A DNA stretch of 64,000 nt, from contig CATNEN010000038.1 of NCBI GenBank assembly GCA_950097015.1, forward strand, positions 21,824,001 to 21,888,000, in the 5' to 3' direction. The position numbers were made by a program, and so were the translations under genes. A model generated the notes under the pieces. That model made no database searches, was not told where the DNA came from, and worked only from the letters and a program-made list of their open reading frames with translations. This DNA comes from Macrostomum hystrix (Eukaryota > Platyhelminthes > Macrostomidae). Shown piece after piece: positions 21,294 to 33,129 of this stretch (its first letter is position 1; every line of letters begins with the position of its first letter).

Positions 21294-21860
21294 TATGGGG
21301 TTGTAGTATAGTGGTTACCCGCTAAAATATAGGGATGTTTCTTTGGGTGATTCCAGTTGGAATCTGCGGTGTTTCCAGAAAAAGAAACAGCTGAGCGCTG
21401 GAAACATACCAATCGAATGATTCCATGCTTAGAATCTACCCAACTGGGCGTTTTCTCGGTGCTTCTTGGTGGCGAAATGGAATCACCCAAAGAATCCTCC
21501 AGTTCGGAAGATTCCATGCTCAGAAACCGCCGAGGAATCGCCCGTAAATAATGCTCTGGTTGTCCCATGGGCCACTGGTTCTGGTGATTCTCCGGCGGTT
21601 TCCGCACAATTTACGGTTACATCGGCTGCTTCCTGGGTGGTTTCTTTAACTCTTGCGAGATAAGGGGGATTTTGGTAGATTCCACTCCTATTTTGCACAA
21701 AAAACCCACCGAAGAAGCAGCCGAATTTTTTACAGGGTAGAGTCAAAACTTGAAAATCGGGGTTTCGAACCAAGATTGAATCTTTGAGCAAGACTTTTTA
21801 ACTCTGAATTGCTTCAATTCTAGCTGTTAGATTGAGATTGAGATTAAGCGGGGCGTCCCC
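21294..21860 (+). mobile_element. Old SINE copy split by a MITE
   Basis: The tRNA-like head GGGGTTGTAGTATAGTGGTTA stands at 21296-21317. The rest of the same SINE (GAGTCAAAACTTGAAAATCG, box-B-like GGGGTTTCGAACC, TTGAGCAAGACTTTTTAACTC, TTGCTTCAATTC) resumes at 21738, so the element is interrupted by 420 bp of foreign DNA. It is more decayed than the copies at 8109 and 45590. Confidence 0.75.
21318..21737. mobile_element. 420-bp MITE with imperfect terminal inverted repeats, TA target
   Basis: The ends are imperfect inverted repeats: the left end reads CCCGCTAAAATATAGGGATG and the reverse complement of the right end reads CCCTGTAAAAAATTCGGCTG, with a further TTCTT-GGTG match beyond. The insertion is flanked by TA on both sides, as in Tc1/mariner-type elements. 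It contains internal partial repeats of TTTGGGTGATTCC and TTCCATGCT and no transposase. It sits inside the head of a SINE. Confidence 0.7.
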
Positions 21861-21989
21861 ACCCGATGATCGAAGAGGACCGCAGAACATTAAAACAGGC
21901 GTGAACAGAAGAACAGAGGATGCACAAGAACGTGACAACAGAGGAGGACCCAGAACATGAGAACAAGCCACAACATGAGAACAGATAAG

Positions 21990-23340
21990 AACAGGCCAGA
22001 ACATGAGAACTAAGGAGGACAGACGAGAACTGAAGAACTGAGGAGGACAGACGAGAACAGAAGAACAGAGGAGGACAGACGAGAACAGAAGAACAGAGGA
22101 GGACAGACGAGAACAGAAGAACAGAGGAGGACAGACGAGAACTGAAGAACTGAGGAGGACAGAAGAACTGAGGAGGACAGAAGAACTGAGGAGGACAGAA
22201 GAACTGATGAGGACAGAAGAACTGAGGAGGACAGACGAGAACAAAAGAACTGAGGAGGACAGAAGAACTGAGGAGGACAGAAGAACTGAGGAGGACAGAC
22301 GAGAACTGAAGAACTGAGGAGGACAGACGAGAACAGAAGAACTGAGGAGGACAGAAGAACTGAGGAGGACTGAAGAACTGATGAGGACAGAAGAACTGAG
22401 GAGGACAGAAGAACTGAGGAGGACAGAAGAACTGAGGAGGACAGACGAGAACAGAAGAACTGAGGAGGACAGACGAGAACTGAAGAACAGAGGAGGACAG
22501 AAGAACTGAGGAGGACAGGCAAGAACAGAAGAACTGAGGAGGACAGGCGAGAACAGAAGAACTGAGGAGGACAGAAGAACTGAGGAGGACAGACGAGAAC
22601 TGAAGAACTGAGGAGGACAGACGAGAACAGAACTGAGGAGGACAGAAGAACTGAGGAGGACAGACGAGAACTGAAGAACTGAGGAGGACAGAAGAACTGA
22701 GGAGGACAGACGAGAACTGAAGAACTGAGGAGGACAGACGAGAACAGAAGAACTGAGGAGGACAGAAGAACTGAGGAGGACAGACGAGAACTGAAGAACT
22801 GAGGAGGACAGACGAGAACTGAAGAACTGAGGAGGACAGACGAGAACTGAAGAACTGAGGAGGACAGACGAGAACTGAAGAACTGAGGAGGACAGACGAG
22901 AACTGAAGAACTGAGGAGGACAGACGAGAACTGAAGAACAGAGGAGGACAGACGAGAACTGAAGAACAGAGGAGGACAGATCTGAACTGAAGAACAGAGG
23001 AGGACAGACGAGAACTGAAGAACTGAGGAGGACAGACGAGAACTGAAGAACTGAGGAGGACAGACGAGAACTGAAGAACTGAGGAGGACAGACGAGAACT
23101 GAAGAACTGAGGAGGACAGAAGAACTGAGGAGGACAGACGAGAACTGAAGAACTGAGGAGGACAGACGAGAACTGAAGAACAGAGGAGGACAGACGAGAA
23201 CTGAAGAACAGAGGAGGACAGATCTGAACTGAAGAACAGAGGAGGACAGACGAGAACTGAAGAACTGAGGAGGACAGACGAGAACTGAAGAACTGAGGAG
23301 GACAGACGAGAACTGAACTGAGGAGGACAGATGAGAGCAG
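21990..23340. repeat. 25/15-bp minisatellite
   Basis: Long array of GAGGACAGACGAGAACTGAA plus GAACT (25 bp), mixed with a 15-bp short form GAGGACAGAAGAACT. Variant patterns repeat in blocks near 22900-23030 and 23150-23290. It lies between NMD3 and the fibrinogen-related gene. The very long minus-strand open frames (up to about 530 codons) are low-complexity artefacts. Confidence 0.95.
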
Positions 23341-24405
23341 AAGAACAAAGGAGGACAGTATTGGAGATTAGGACCGGATGGATTAAGCAATGCCGTGCGC
23401 AGCGTTTTAAATTTAAAGGCACATGTTCTAAATCTGCCCAGTGTATAGGGGGCAGCCAGTCAGCCTATACTTGTCCGGATAATGAGGCTTTTGTGCATGG
23501 GGACTTGGCTCTCCTAGGGCTCCGATATCCACCGATGCCTTCAATTGTCAAAATTTACCGTGTCATTACCATCGCATGTCATGTAAAGCAGAAAAAATGA
23601 TAATGCTGTCATGCGCGCATTGGGAGTTGGTACTAAAGTCCTGAGCTGGAATTCGTCACGGCGACGCCGCATCATTTGGGAGAGAAGGTTTGCAGGCTTA
23701 ATTATCGCGTACACCAATGAGGGCCAACCCCACAAGGCAGTGAGAGTGTACACTGTCTGACGATAAGAACTCCACTCCCTGTGTGCATCTGCGTACACGA
23801 TGACACGTGACTGTGCTCATGGATTCCGGTAGACCGTTGCCAATTAGTGAGCCAATTTCCTACAGCCTCAGTGGTGAATATGGTCATTATTGGTTTCAAA
23901 AAAGTCGACGAAGTTAAGTATTCTCGCTTAATATTGCGTCCCTATGCTCAGACAATGCAAAGTTATTGTGGAGTCTTGATCGATTGGCACGGCATGCAGC
24001 AGTTGTTCTAAAAATGTTCATCCAATATCATCTAAACTTCAAATATTCTGGATGGGAAGCGCCGCATTTTCAACAGAAAAATGAGCTGCTCAGCTAATTA
24101 TAAAGCGGAGTCTAAACTTATGGTCATTTCCAGCAACCGCGCATATTCTGTCTCCCCTGTTTGACATATTTGATCGTATGTCAAATGAATAGTCCCTGAA
24201 TAATTAAAACAGCTGCCCAAGCGGAGGATGCGAAAGCATCGCAGTAAATATATAGCTTTGCCTATGGCGCCCATAAATATGAGGCCCTTTCCGGGTTTAA
24301 AAAATTACCAAGCGTTAGAAATTGCGCTTACAGAAATTACAGAAATTACAAATTAGAAAAAAACTGTCTGGGACTTAGAAAAGCGTAGTCTGGAACTCTT
24401 AGGCC
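23341..24405. other. Upstream flank of the fibrinogen-related gene
   Basis: Unique sequence without a recognisable gene. The promoter of the gene at 24406 should be here. An AT-rich CATAAATATG at about 24271 could serve as a weak TATA-like element, but this is speculative. Confidence 0.35.
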
Positions 24406-25542
24406 ATGAGAGAATTTTCTCTTCTTGTGACGCTGCTTCTTCTGAGCCTCGGCTGTCACCAAGCAGCCGATGCTCAGAGCCATTGGGCCGAGCAGAGGGA
24501 CGACCTGAGCGAGTACCAGCTCGATGCCGTTCTTAACAATGTCAGAAGCGACCTGGAGTGCACGATCCTGGCTGAGTCGCGACATCAGGCGGTCCAGTTC
24601 AGTTCTGGCGAGCTCGGCACCTGCCGTCTGTACAGCTGCCAGCTGGGGCGAAGTGGCTGCAGGAAGTGCCGCAATGCCAGGAACTCAAGCCTGCCTCTGC
24701 TGCTGGTAACTACATGACCAAGCTTTTGCCTGTCTCATTGTGTCCACTCCACCTATTCCATGCCCCATTGAAAAGGCATCGCAGCTGTATGAGCTGCAAC
24801 AGCGCCTTCAGAGTCACCATCTTGATGCGATGTCTTGACGAGGATGCCCGCAAGAGAAAAATCCCAGCCCCAGGTCCTGCTCTGTAACTCCTTTGAATGC
24901 CTTGATCTATATTCTGCGATCGAATTGCAGGTGAGGCGTCTCGATGAGCTCGGACGCACCTGCTGGCGGACCTTCCAGCACCGAGTGGACGGCTCGGTGG
25001 ATTTCTACCGCAACTGGGCTGACTACCTGACGGAATTCGGTCAGGGAGAGGACAGAAACTACTGGATGGGTCTGGAGGCGATTCACCTGCTGACTCGGGC
25101 CGGCGACAGGCGAGTGAGGTGGGAGATGAGCGACTGGAACGGCACTCGCTACTGGTCGGAGGACACGTACTTCTCAGTGCAGGGCGTCGACCAGGGATAC
25201 CGAGTGAGCGTCGGAGCGCAGGACACCGCCAACTCGAATGTTCTCGGCTGCAACCGCACCGCCTTTCCCAACATGAACAATTCCCGATTCAGCACACCTG
25301 ATAAGGATCAGGACATCACTTCTGCGGAGCATTGCGCTGTCAAATTTCAAGGCTCGTGGTGGTACTCCCAATGCCACTGTTTTAATCCGAACGGCAGGTA
25401 CTTCACACCCCCAACTGCCCTGAACTTAGTTGACTCATTGTGGGCCAGCGGATTGACATTCCAAGGCGCAGTTCAAGTCTACCCGCTGACACAGAGCTAC
25501 TCGATGAAGACCTACGAGTGCATGGTGTCCGGATCACCTTGA
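24406..25542 (+). CDS. Secreted fibrinogen-related protein (FReD family)
   Basis: Two exons (24406-24705 and 24931-25542, phase 0 junction, 225-bp intron) encode 303 residues. Residues 1-23 are a clear signal peptide (MREFSLLVTLLLLSLGCHQA). The remainder of exon 1 is a variable helical region with a short Cys-containing segment. Exon 2 is a fibrinogen C-terminal-like domain: FQHRVDGSVDFYRNWADY, then NYWMGLEAIHLLT, the calcium-loop-like DKDQDI, and CAVKFQGSWWYSQCH with FNPNGRYF. Such proteins bind carbohydrate or acetylated ligands and act extracellularly in innate recognition or adhesion. Ligand and role here are unknown. The N-terminal GGWTVIQRR-type motif is replaced by CWRTFQHR. Length and cysteine content fit a single intact domain. 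Confidence 0.88.
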
Positions 25543-26247
25543 AATCATCGATTAATATTGACGGCTATCGAGTTCAGAAAGTTCGGAAATTTCAGCGCGG
25601 CAATGTCAGAAGACCGAGTCGAGAAACTCGTACTATTTTGAAAGAATGCTGTGAACTTACAAAATTGCAAGGGAACCCAAAATTCACTGAAATTATTATT
25701 TTATACGTTTAAACACACAATGCGTCCCCAAGTTTGAAACGCTGTTTAAACAGTTAATAATTTTTGCAATATAAGTCTTTTTAGCTGCAATTATGCTACT
25801 ATCGAAATATTCTGCGAGTTTTTTCCTGAAGCTCTCGTCGTTCAAATTCTTTTTTATTGCCATAGTTAAAATTATTTTGTTAAAATATTAACTTAAACAA
25901 AATTGTCATAAAAATGCCAATTAATTTTAACTTTCTTTTAGCTTAAGAAACTTTATAAGTGCCTTTGTAAGTTTGCGACACTTAACTTTCTTTCGATTTT
26001 TTAGATTTTTTTCAGACTCTCATTAAACTAATATTAATACAATGTAAATGATAAATACAGCTATCTATACAACTCTGGTAAATCACTGTTGAACTTGTAA
26101 TGCTTGGTAGTTTTTTGCTTCAGAGAATAACAGTAATAGGAATTACTTGTAGCATGAAGCTAACTCGTTAGGTGTGTGCCTTTCGGTTTTAATTTACTAG
26201 AGATATTTCTACATTTTTCTGGACTTTAACGTATGTTGCTATAAACA
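25543..26247. other. Intergenic AT-rich spacer
   Basis: 3' flank of the fibrinogen-related gene. AT-rich, no gene recognised. Confidence 0.4.
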
Positions 26248-26465
26248 TATGAACAGCTGCGTACAGCTGTTCAGTCCATGGAGCGGAGGGACCCGCCATC
26301 AATTACCCCCAGCTGATGCTGGCACCCATTTAACAGCCGGTGAACTGAAGCAATGCGTAGATAAGTGTCTTGTTAAAGAACATAAATTGTCCCAACCGAG
26401 TCGAGAATCGAACCCCCGACCTCCTAGTCGTGAGTCCGACGCTCTAACCATTGGGCTACAACCCT
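26248..26465 (-). mobile_element. tRNA-derived SINE (minus orientation)
   Basis: On the minus strand it begins AGGGTTGTAGCCCAATGGTT, has box B GGGGGTTCGATTCTCGACTC, then AACAAGACACTTATCTACGC and GGGTGCCAGCATCAGCTGGG, ending with the CATGGACTGAACAGCTGTAC block that is also present in the full copy at 45590-45899. It is 5'-complete and 3'-short. Confidence 0.85.
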
Positions 26466-27861
26466 CCTTGCCTGCTCGCTTGCTAAAAAAGTTAGACAGG
26501 CATGCTTCCGAATTCATTCTCTGCCCAGAGTATACATGGGACAACCTGTCAGCTATGCTTGTCCGGAAAAAATAAGGTTTGTCGGTGAGTTTTCTCCTCA
26601 GTTACAACATTCAGAACGTCAATATTCGTGTATATTCGTGCGCGCGAGAATTCTTGAGCTCGGTAGAGATTTCCGCTTCTTAAGTGTTTTGGAGGCATGA
26701 CTAACCTGCTCATAGTCTAAGACGACAGTTGGCCCTGCTTTGTCTTGGCTAAAAATAGACTCAAAAAGGTATATTTTTAGCCAACTGCTCTATCGGAGCT
26801 AACCTTGAGATGGAAATGAGAGAGAATGCAACGGCGAGTATTTCCTACCACGGACCAGGGACTGTCAACATGTTTTCTTATTGTGCTATACCTGCTCAAT
26901 AAGCAATTGAGTCATGATGTGTAGTCGTTCTTCAAACAACTGTACTGCCGAACAGCGCTAGTCGCCCAACTTTTGTTCCCGCTCGCACGCAAAAGAGAGA
27001 ATCCGGGAGACTGTAGCGCGTGGCTGTGTTTAAGGTAGATAAATTAGTCAGTCAGAGGAGATATTTCGAGACAAAACAAGGGAGATATAAGGCAGCGGAG
27101 ACATGAGACAGGATGAGATTTTGGAGATCTACTGAAGAGTTACAGCTAAAATATTCCCACTACAAGACTGTCCAAGAACGGTGTATAGCTTATTTTCGTG
27201 TGTTTCACAGTGTAAAATGTTGTAAAAGAGCATAATTTCATATATTTTAATCGAATATACCTAAAAGTTAATGTTAATGTTAATGTTATGCCTAATAGTG
27301 AATAGTTAAACTCCTTACGGAAAGTTTTCGTATTCTGCTTGTAAAACACAGATTATCGGCACCAAATAACACCATATTGGAAATCCATATTGCAACACAA
27401 GTGGACTTGTACGAGGTTGTTGGCTATTAAAGAATTATCAACTATTAACAAAAAATTTTCGACAAAGAAGTCAAGCTAGTAGAAAAATTGACATCGAAAA
27501 TTGCATGTGCAAAATGACTTTAATGGCCTACAGAAAATTTATTGACAGCATTATCGACACAAGCTCAGACTGAACAGACCTCGCACTGAGTGAGGTCAAA
27601 TTGAGCATTATGAATACAATGAAAGGAAAAGGCATAGGAAAACTAGGGAGCAAGATAACTGTAATTAAGTTATGACTAAAACAGCAGCGAACTATAATGT
27701 AAGCACACAATTTCGAACTTTAAGATATCGGCTTATTTACAAAGATCAGTGGCTCTCAAGCACAGAACACTCACGTACTAACAATTCAGTGAGTAAAGAC
27801 CTAGCATATGCATCAGAACAATACATTTAGATACAATGCGAGTTACCGAATTTGATCAGTC
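26466..27861. other. Intergenic spacer between fibrinogen-related gene and mucin
   Basis: No gene recognised. It contains the presumed 3' UTR of the minus-strand mucin at its right end. Confidence 0.4.
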
Positions 27862-30800
27862 TTATACCACACCGACTGGGGTCCGAGAGCGACACATTAC
27901 AATCATCAGAATGACCAGACTGAGGATGACCACCACCGCTCCGAGGCTTATGCCGACAATGATTACCACGCGATTTGCTGTAAAGGCAATGCAGGTTTTT
28001 TTGAATAAATTATTGCAGTAAACTGCATAGCATGCCAATCAAATATATCAAAAGGACTTACGAATTTCAGTTGTTGGTGGATTTATTAAAAATTGCGTTG
28101 TAAACTCTCCTTGCCCCGAGGTTTCCGTTGACAACAATGTTATTTCCTCAGTAACAGTCGGCTCCGGGCTTCCCTCGGCGGTAGACCCTTCCGGAGCAGC
28201 AGAAGTAACTGCACCAGCTTCAGTCGTCTCTTTAAAGATCGTCGGCTTCGGACTTCCCTCGACAGTGGAATCTTCTGGACCGGCAGTTGTCCTTACTCCA
28301 GCTTCAGTTGTCTCTTGAACCATCGTCGGCTTCGGACTTCCCTCGACAGTCGACTCTTCATGAGCAAAAGTTGTCCTTACACCAGCTTCAGTTGGCTCTT
28401 GAACCACTGTCGGCTTCGGACTTCCCTCGACTGTCGACTCTTTAGGAGCGGCAGTTGTCCTTACTCCAGCTTTAGTTGTCTCTTCAACGACCGTCGGCTT
28501 CGGACTTCGCTCGACGGTCGACTCTTCAGGAACAGCTGTTGTCCTTACACCAGCTTCAGTTGTTTCTTGAACCACTGTCGGCTTCGGACTTCCCTCGACT
28601 GTAGACTCTTCAGGAGCGGCAGTTGTCCTTACACCAGCTTCAGTTGTTTCTTGAACCACTGTCGGCTTCGGACTTCCCTCGACTGTAGACTCTTCAGGAG
28701 CGGCAGTTGTCCTTACTCCAGCTTCAGTTGTTTCTTTAACGACCGTCGGCTTCTGACTTCCCTCGACTGTAACTTCAGGAGCGGCAGTTGTCCTTACTTC
28801 AGCCTCAGTTGTCTCTTGAACTACTGTCGGCTTCGGACTTCCCTCGACGGTCGACTCTTCTGGAGCAGCTGTTGTCCTTACTCCTCCAGCTTCAGTTGTC
28901 TCTTCAACGACCGTCGGCTTCTGACTTCCCTCAACTGTAGACTCTTCTGGAGAAGCTGTTGTTTTTACTCCAGCTTCAGTTGTCTCTTTAACGACCGTCG
29001 GCTTCGGACTTCCCTCGACGGTCGACTCTTCAGGAGCAGCTGTTGTCCTTACTCCAGCTTCAGTTGTCTCTTCAACGACCGTCGGCTTCTGACTTCCCTC
29101 GACTGTAACTTCAGGAGCGGCAGTTGTCCTTACACCAGCTTCAGTTGTCTCTTGAACCACTGTCGGCTTCGGACTTCGCTCGACGGTCGACTCTTCTGGA
29201 GCAGCTGTTGACCTTACACCAGCTTCAGTTGTCTCTTCAACGACCGTCGGCTTCGGACTTCCCTCGACTGTAACTTCAGGAGCGGCAGTTGTCCTTACTT
29301 CAGCCTCAGTTGTCTCTTGAACTACTGTCGGCTTCGGACTTCCCTCGACGGTCGACTCTTCAGGAGCAAAAGTTGTCCTTACTCCAGCTTTAGTTGTCTC
29401 TTCAACGACCGTCGGCTTCGGACTTCCCTCGACGGTCGACTCTTCAGGAGCAAAAGTTGTCCTTACTCCAGCTTTAGTTGTCTCTTCAACGACCGTCGGC
29501 TTCGGACTTCGCTCGACGGTCGACTCTTCAGGAGCGGCAGTTGTCCTTACACCAGCTTCAGTTGTCTCTTGAACCACTGTCGGCTTCGGACTTCCCTCGA
29601 CGGTCGACTCTTCAGGAGCGGCAGTTGTCCTTACACCAGCTTCAGTTGTCTCTTGAACCACTGTCGGCTTCGGACTTCCCTCGACGGTCGACTCTTCTGG
29701 AGCAGCTGTTGTCCTTACACCAGCTTCAGTTGTCTCTTGAACCACAGTCGGCTTCGGACTTCCCTCGACTGTAACTTCAGGAGCGGCAGTTGTCCTTACA
29801 CCAGCTTCAGTTGTCTCTTGAACCACTGTCGGCTTCTGACTTCCCTCGACGGTCGACTCCTCTGGAGCAGCTGTTGACCTTACACCAGCTTCAGTTGTCT
29901 CTTCAACGACCGTCGGCTTCTGACTTCCCTCAACTGTAGACTCTTCTGGAGAAGCTGTTGTTTTTACTCCAGCTTCAGTTGTCTCTTTAACGACCGTCGG
30001 CTTCGGACTTCCCTCGACGGTCGACTCTTCAGGAGCAGCTGTTGTCCTTACTCCAGCTTCAGTTGTCTCTTCAACGACCGTCGGCTTCTGACTTCCCTCG
30101 ACTGTAACTTCAGGAGCGGCAGTTGTCCTTACACCAGCTTCAGTTGTCTCTTGAACCACTGTCGGCTTCGGACTTCGCTCGACGGTCGACTCTTCTGGAG
30201 CAGCTGTTGACCTTACACCAGCTTCAGTTGTCTCTTCAACGACCGTCGGCTTCGGACTTCCCTCGACTGTAACTTCAGGAGCGGCAGTTGTCCTTACTTC
30301 AGCCTCAGTTGTCTCTTGAACCACTGTCGGCTTCGGACTTCCCTCGACGGTCGACTCTTCAGGAGCAAAAGTTGTCCTTACTCCAGCTTTAGTTGTCTCT
30401 TCAACGACCGTCGGCTTCGGACTTCCCTCGACGGTCGACTCTTCAGGAGCAAAAGTTGTCCTTACTCCAGCTTTAGTTGTCTCTTCAACGACCGTCGGCT
30501 TCGGACTTCCCTCGACGGTCGACTCTTCAGGAGCGGCAGTTGTCCTTACACCAGCTTCAGTTGTCTCTTGAACCACTGTCGGCTTCGGACTTCCCTCGAC
30601 GGTCGACTCTTCAGGAGCGGCAGTTGTCCTTACACCAGCTTCAGTTGTCTCTTGAACCACTGTCGGCTTCGGACTTCCCTCGACGGTCGACTCTTCTGGA
30701 GCAGCTGTTGTCCTTACACCAGCTTCAGTTGTCTCTTGAACCACAGTCGGCTTCGGACTTCCCTCGACTGTAACTTCAGGAGCGGCAGTTGTCCTTACAC

Positions 30801-33016
30801 CAGCTTCAGTTGTCTCTTGAACCACTGTCGGCTTCTGACTTCCCTCGACGGTCGACTCCTCTGGAGCAGCTGTTGACCTTACACCAGCTTCAGTTGTCTC
30901 TTCAACGACCGTCGGCTTCTGACTTCCCTCGACTGTAACTTCAGGAGCGGCAGTTGTCCTTACACCAGCTTCAGTTGTCTCTTGAACCACTGTCGGCTTC
31001 GGACTTCCCTCGACGGTCGACTCCTCTGGAGCAGCTGTTGACCTTACACCAGCTTCAGTTGTCTCTTCAACGACCGTCGGCTTCTGACTTCCCTCGACTG
31101 TAACTTCAGGAGCGGCAGTTGTCCTTACTCCAGTCTCAGTTGTCTCTTGAACCACTGTCGGCTTCGGACTTCCCTCGACGGTCGACTCTTCAGGAGCAGC
31201 AGTTGTCCTTACTCCAGCTTCAGTTGTCTCTTCAACGACCGTCGGCTTCTGACTTCCCTCGACTGTAACTTCAGGAGCGGCAGTTGTCCTTACACCAGCT
31301 TCAGTTGTCTCTTGAACCACTGTCGGCTTCGGACTTCGCTCGACGGTCGACTTCTCTGGAGCAGCTGTTGACCTTACACCAGCTTCAGTTGTCTCTTCAA
31401 CGACCGTCGGCTTCTGACTTCCCTCGACTGTAACTTCAGGAGCGGCAGTTGTCCTTACTCCAGCCTCAGTTGTCTCTTGAACTACTGTCGGCTTCGGACT
31501 TCCCTCGACGGTCGACTCTTCTGGAGCAGCTGTTGACCTTACACCAGCTTCAGTTGTCTCTTCAACGACCGTCGGCTTCGGACTTCCCTCGACTGTAACT
31601 TCAGGAGCGGCAGTTGTCCTTACTTCAGCCTCAGTTGTCTCTTGAACTACTGTCGGCTTCTGACTTCCCTCGACGGTCGACTCTTCAGGAGCGGCAGTTG
31701 TCCTTACTCCAGCTTTAGTTGTCTCTTCAACGACCGTCGGCTTCGGACTTCCCTCGACGGTCGACTCTTCTGGAGCAGCTGTTGTCCTTACTCCAGCTTT
31801 AGTTGTCTCTTGAACTACTGTCGGCTTCGGACTTCCCTCGACGGTCGACTCTTCTGGAGCAGCTGTTGTCCTTACACCAGCTTCAGTTGTCTCTTGGTCT
31901 ACTGTCGGCTTCGGACTTTGCTCGACGGTCGACTCTTCAGGAGAAGCTGTTGTTTTTACTCCAGCTTCAGTTGTCTCTTGAACCAAAGTCGGCTTCGGAC
32001 TTCGCTCGACGGTCGACTCTTCTGGAGCAGCTGTTGACCTTACACCAACTTCAGTTGTCTCTTGAACCACAGTCGGCTTCTGACTTCCCTCGACTGTAAC
32101 TTCAGAAGTGGTAGTTGTTCTTACACCAGCTTCAGTTGTCTCTTCAACGACCGTCGGCTTCTGACTTCCCTCGACGGTCGACTCTTCAGGAGCGGCAGTT
32201 GTCCTTACTCCAAATTCAGTTGTCTCTTTAGCGACCGTCGGGTTCGGACTTCCCTCGACGGTCGACTCTTCAGGAGCAGCAGTTGTCCTTACTCCAGCTT
32301 CAGTTGTCTCTTCAATGACTGTCGGCTTCAGACTTCTTTGCATGGTTGATTTTTCTGGTGCAGGAGAACTCGCGACGCCGCTCTCTGTGGTCTCCCCACC
32401 GGCGACCGTCGGTGATGGACTTGCCACGACTGTAGAATCTTTTGGAGCAGCAGATGTCACGACACTGCTCTTTGTTGTCTTTTCAACTGTGATCGACGAT
32501 CTGGGATCCACCACGACCGTAGAGACTTTTGCCGTAGCTTTTATCGTCGTTTTTATTGTAGTCTTAGCAGTGGTCTCAATCGTCTCCGTCGGCGCGCCAC
32601 AGATGTCACAACGCTCTTCAGTGGTGGACTCCTTATTTGTGACTGTTGGTAGTACCTCTGAAGCGCTCATCGTCGGTTTGTGCTCCGAACCGCCCACGGA
32701 TGTTGGCCTCTCTGGATTCTCCATTTCTGTCCCATTGCACAATGGACAGTCCTTAGATGAATTAGTAACGCTAGGTCTTGTTGGTAAAACCACTGTGGCC
32801 TGATTAAGTCCTGGTGGCACCTCTCTATCAGTACCGATTGACCCAATCGTCTGGGCTCGTCCTGGGTGGTAAAGAGCGGAATTATGAAATTAATTATCAT
32901 TCAAGGGTCATTATATTTCGAAATCAATATCTTGCCCATCAGCTATTTAACTTACCTGAGGTTACTAGTGCCGATATCGTGGCTAATGCTAGCCAAATCA
33001 AGTTAAATATTTTCAT
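27862..33016 (-). CDS. Membrane-anchored mucin-like glycoprotein with 27-28-residue Thr/Pro/Glu repeats
   Basis: Three exons on the minus strand (32956-33016, 28062-32861, 27862-27977), joined in phase 1 at both junctions, encode 1658 residues. Exon 1 is a signal peptide (MKIFNLIWLALATISALVTS). Exon 2 has a short head with two CX2C pairs (CPLC, CDIC), then about 50 tandem repeats built on TEAGVRTTAAPEESTVEGSP, with alternating KPTVVQ/KPTVVE and shorter EVTVEG forms, dense in Thr/Ser/Pro for O-glycosylation. Exon 3 encodes one transmembrane helix (VVIIVGISLGAVVVILSLVI) and a tiny cytosolic tail (CRSRTPVGVV). The product should be a cell-surface mucin. No EGF, SEA or VWD domain is present, unlike the two mucins at 41.8-64 kb, though the phase-1 signal-peptide and TM exons mirror theirs. 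An unrecognised small exon cannot be excluded. Confidence 0.85.
28140..32330 (-). repeat. ~84-bp coding tandem repeat with 999-bp higher-order duplication
   Basis: The mucin exon consists of 81-84-bp units. On top of this, a block of about 12 units (about 28900-29890) recurs 999 bp further on (about 29899-30890) with the same series of variant units, for example the CTCAACTGTAGACTCTTCTG variant at 28929 and 29928. The block length keeps the reading frame. Confidence 0.9.
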
Positions 33017-33120
33017 GTCCGTTACCTTCAGTTTGCAGGGCTAGAATTAAAATGCAGCACTCGGTGAAAATTCTTGAAGAGGTGAATCATAAACGCCACT
33101 TGCATAGGAATCATTCGCCG

Positions 33121-33129
33121 TTTATATAG
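33121..33129 (-). promoter_or_regulatory. Candidate TATA box of the mucin at 27862-33016
   Basis: ACTATATAAACGG on the minus strand, about 105 bp upstream of the signal-peptide ATG. Confidence 0.55.

Noticed and set aside
21798-23422. Minus-strand open frames of 470 and 530 codons (SSVLLSSSVLVCPPQFF-type)
   Set aside because: Produced by the 25/15-bp minisatellite; no start context, splice signals or domain.
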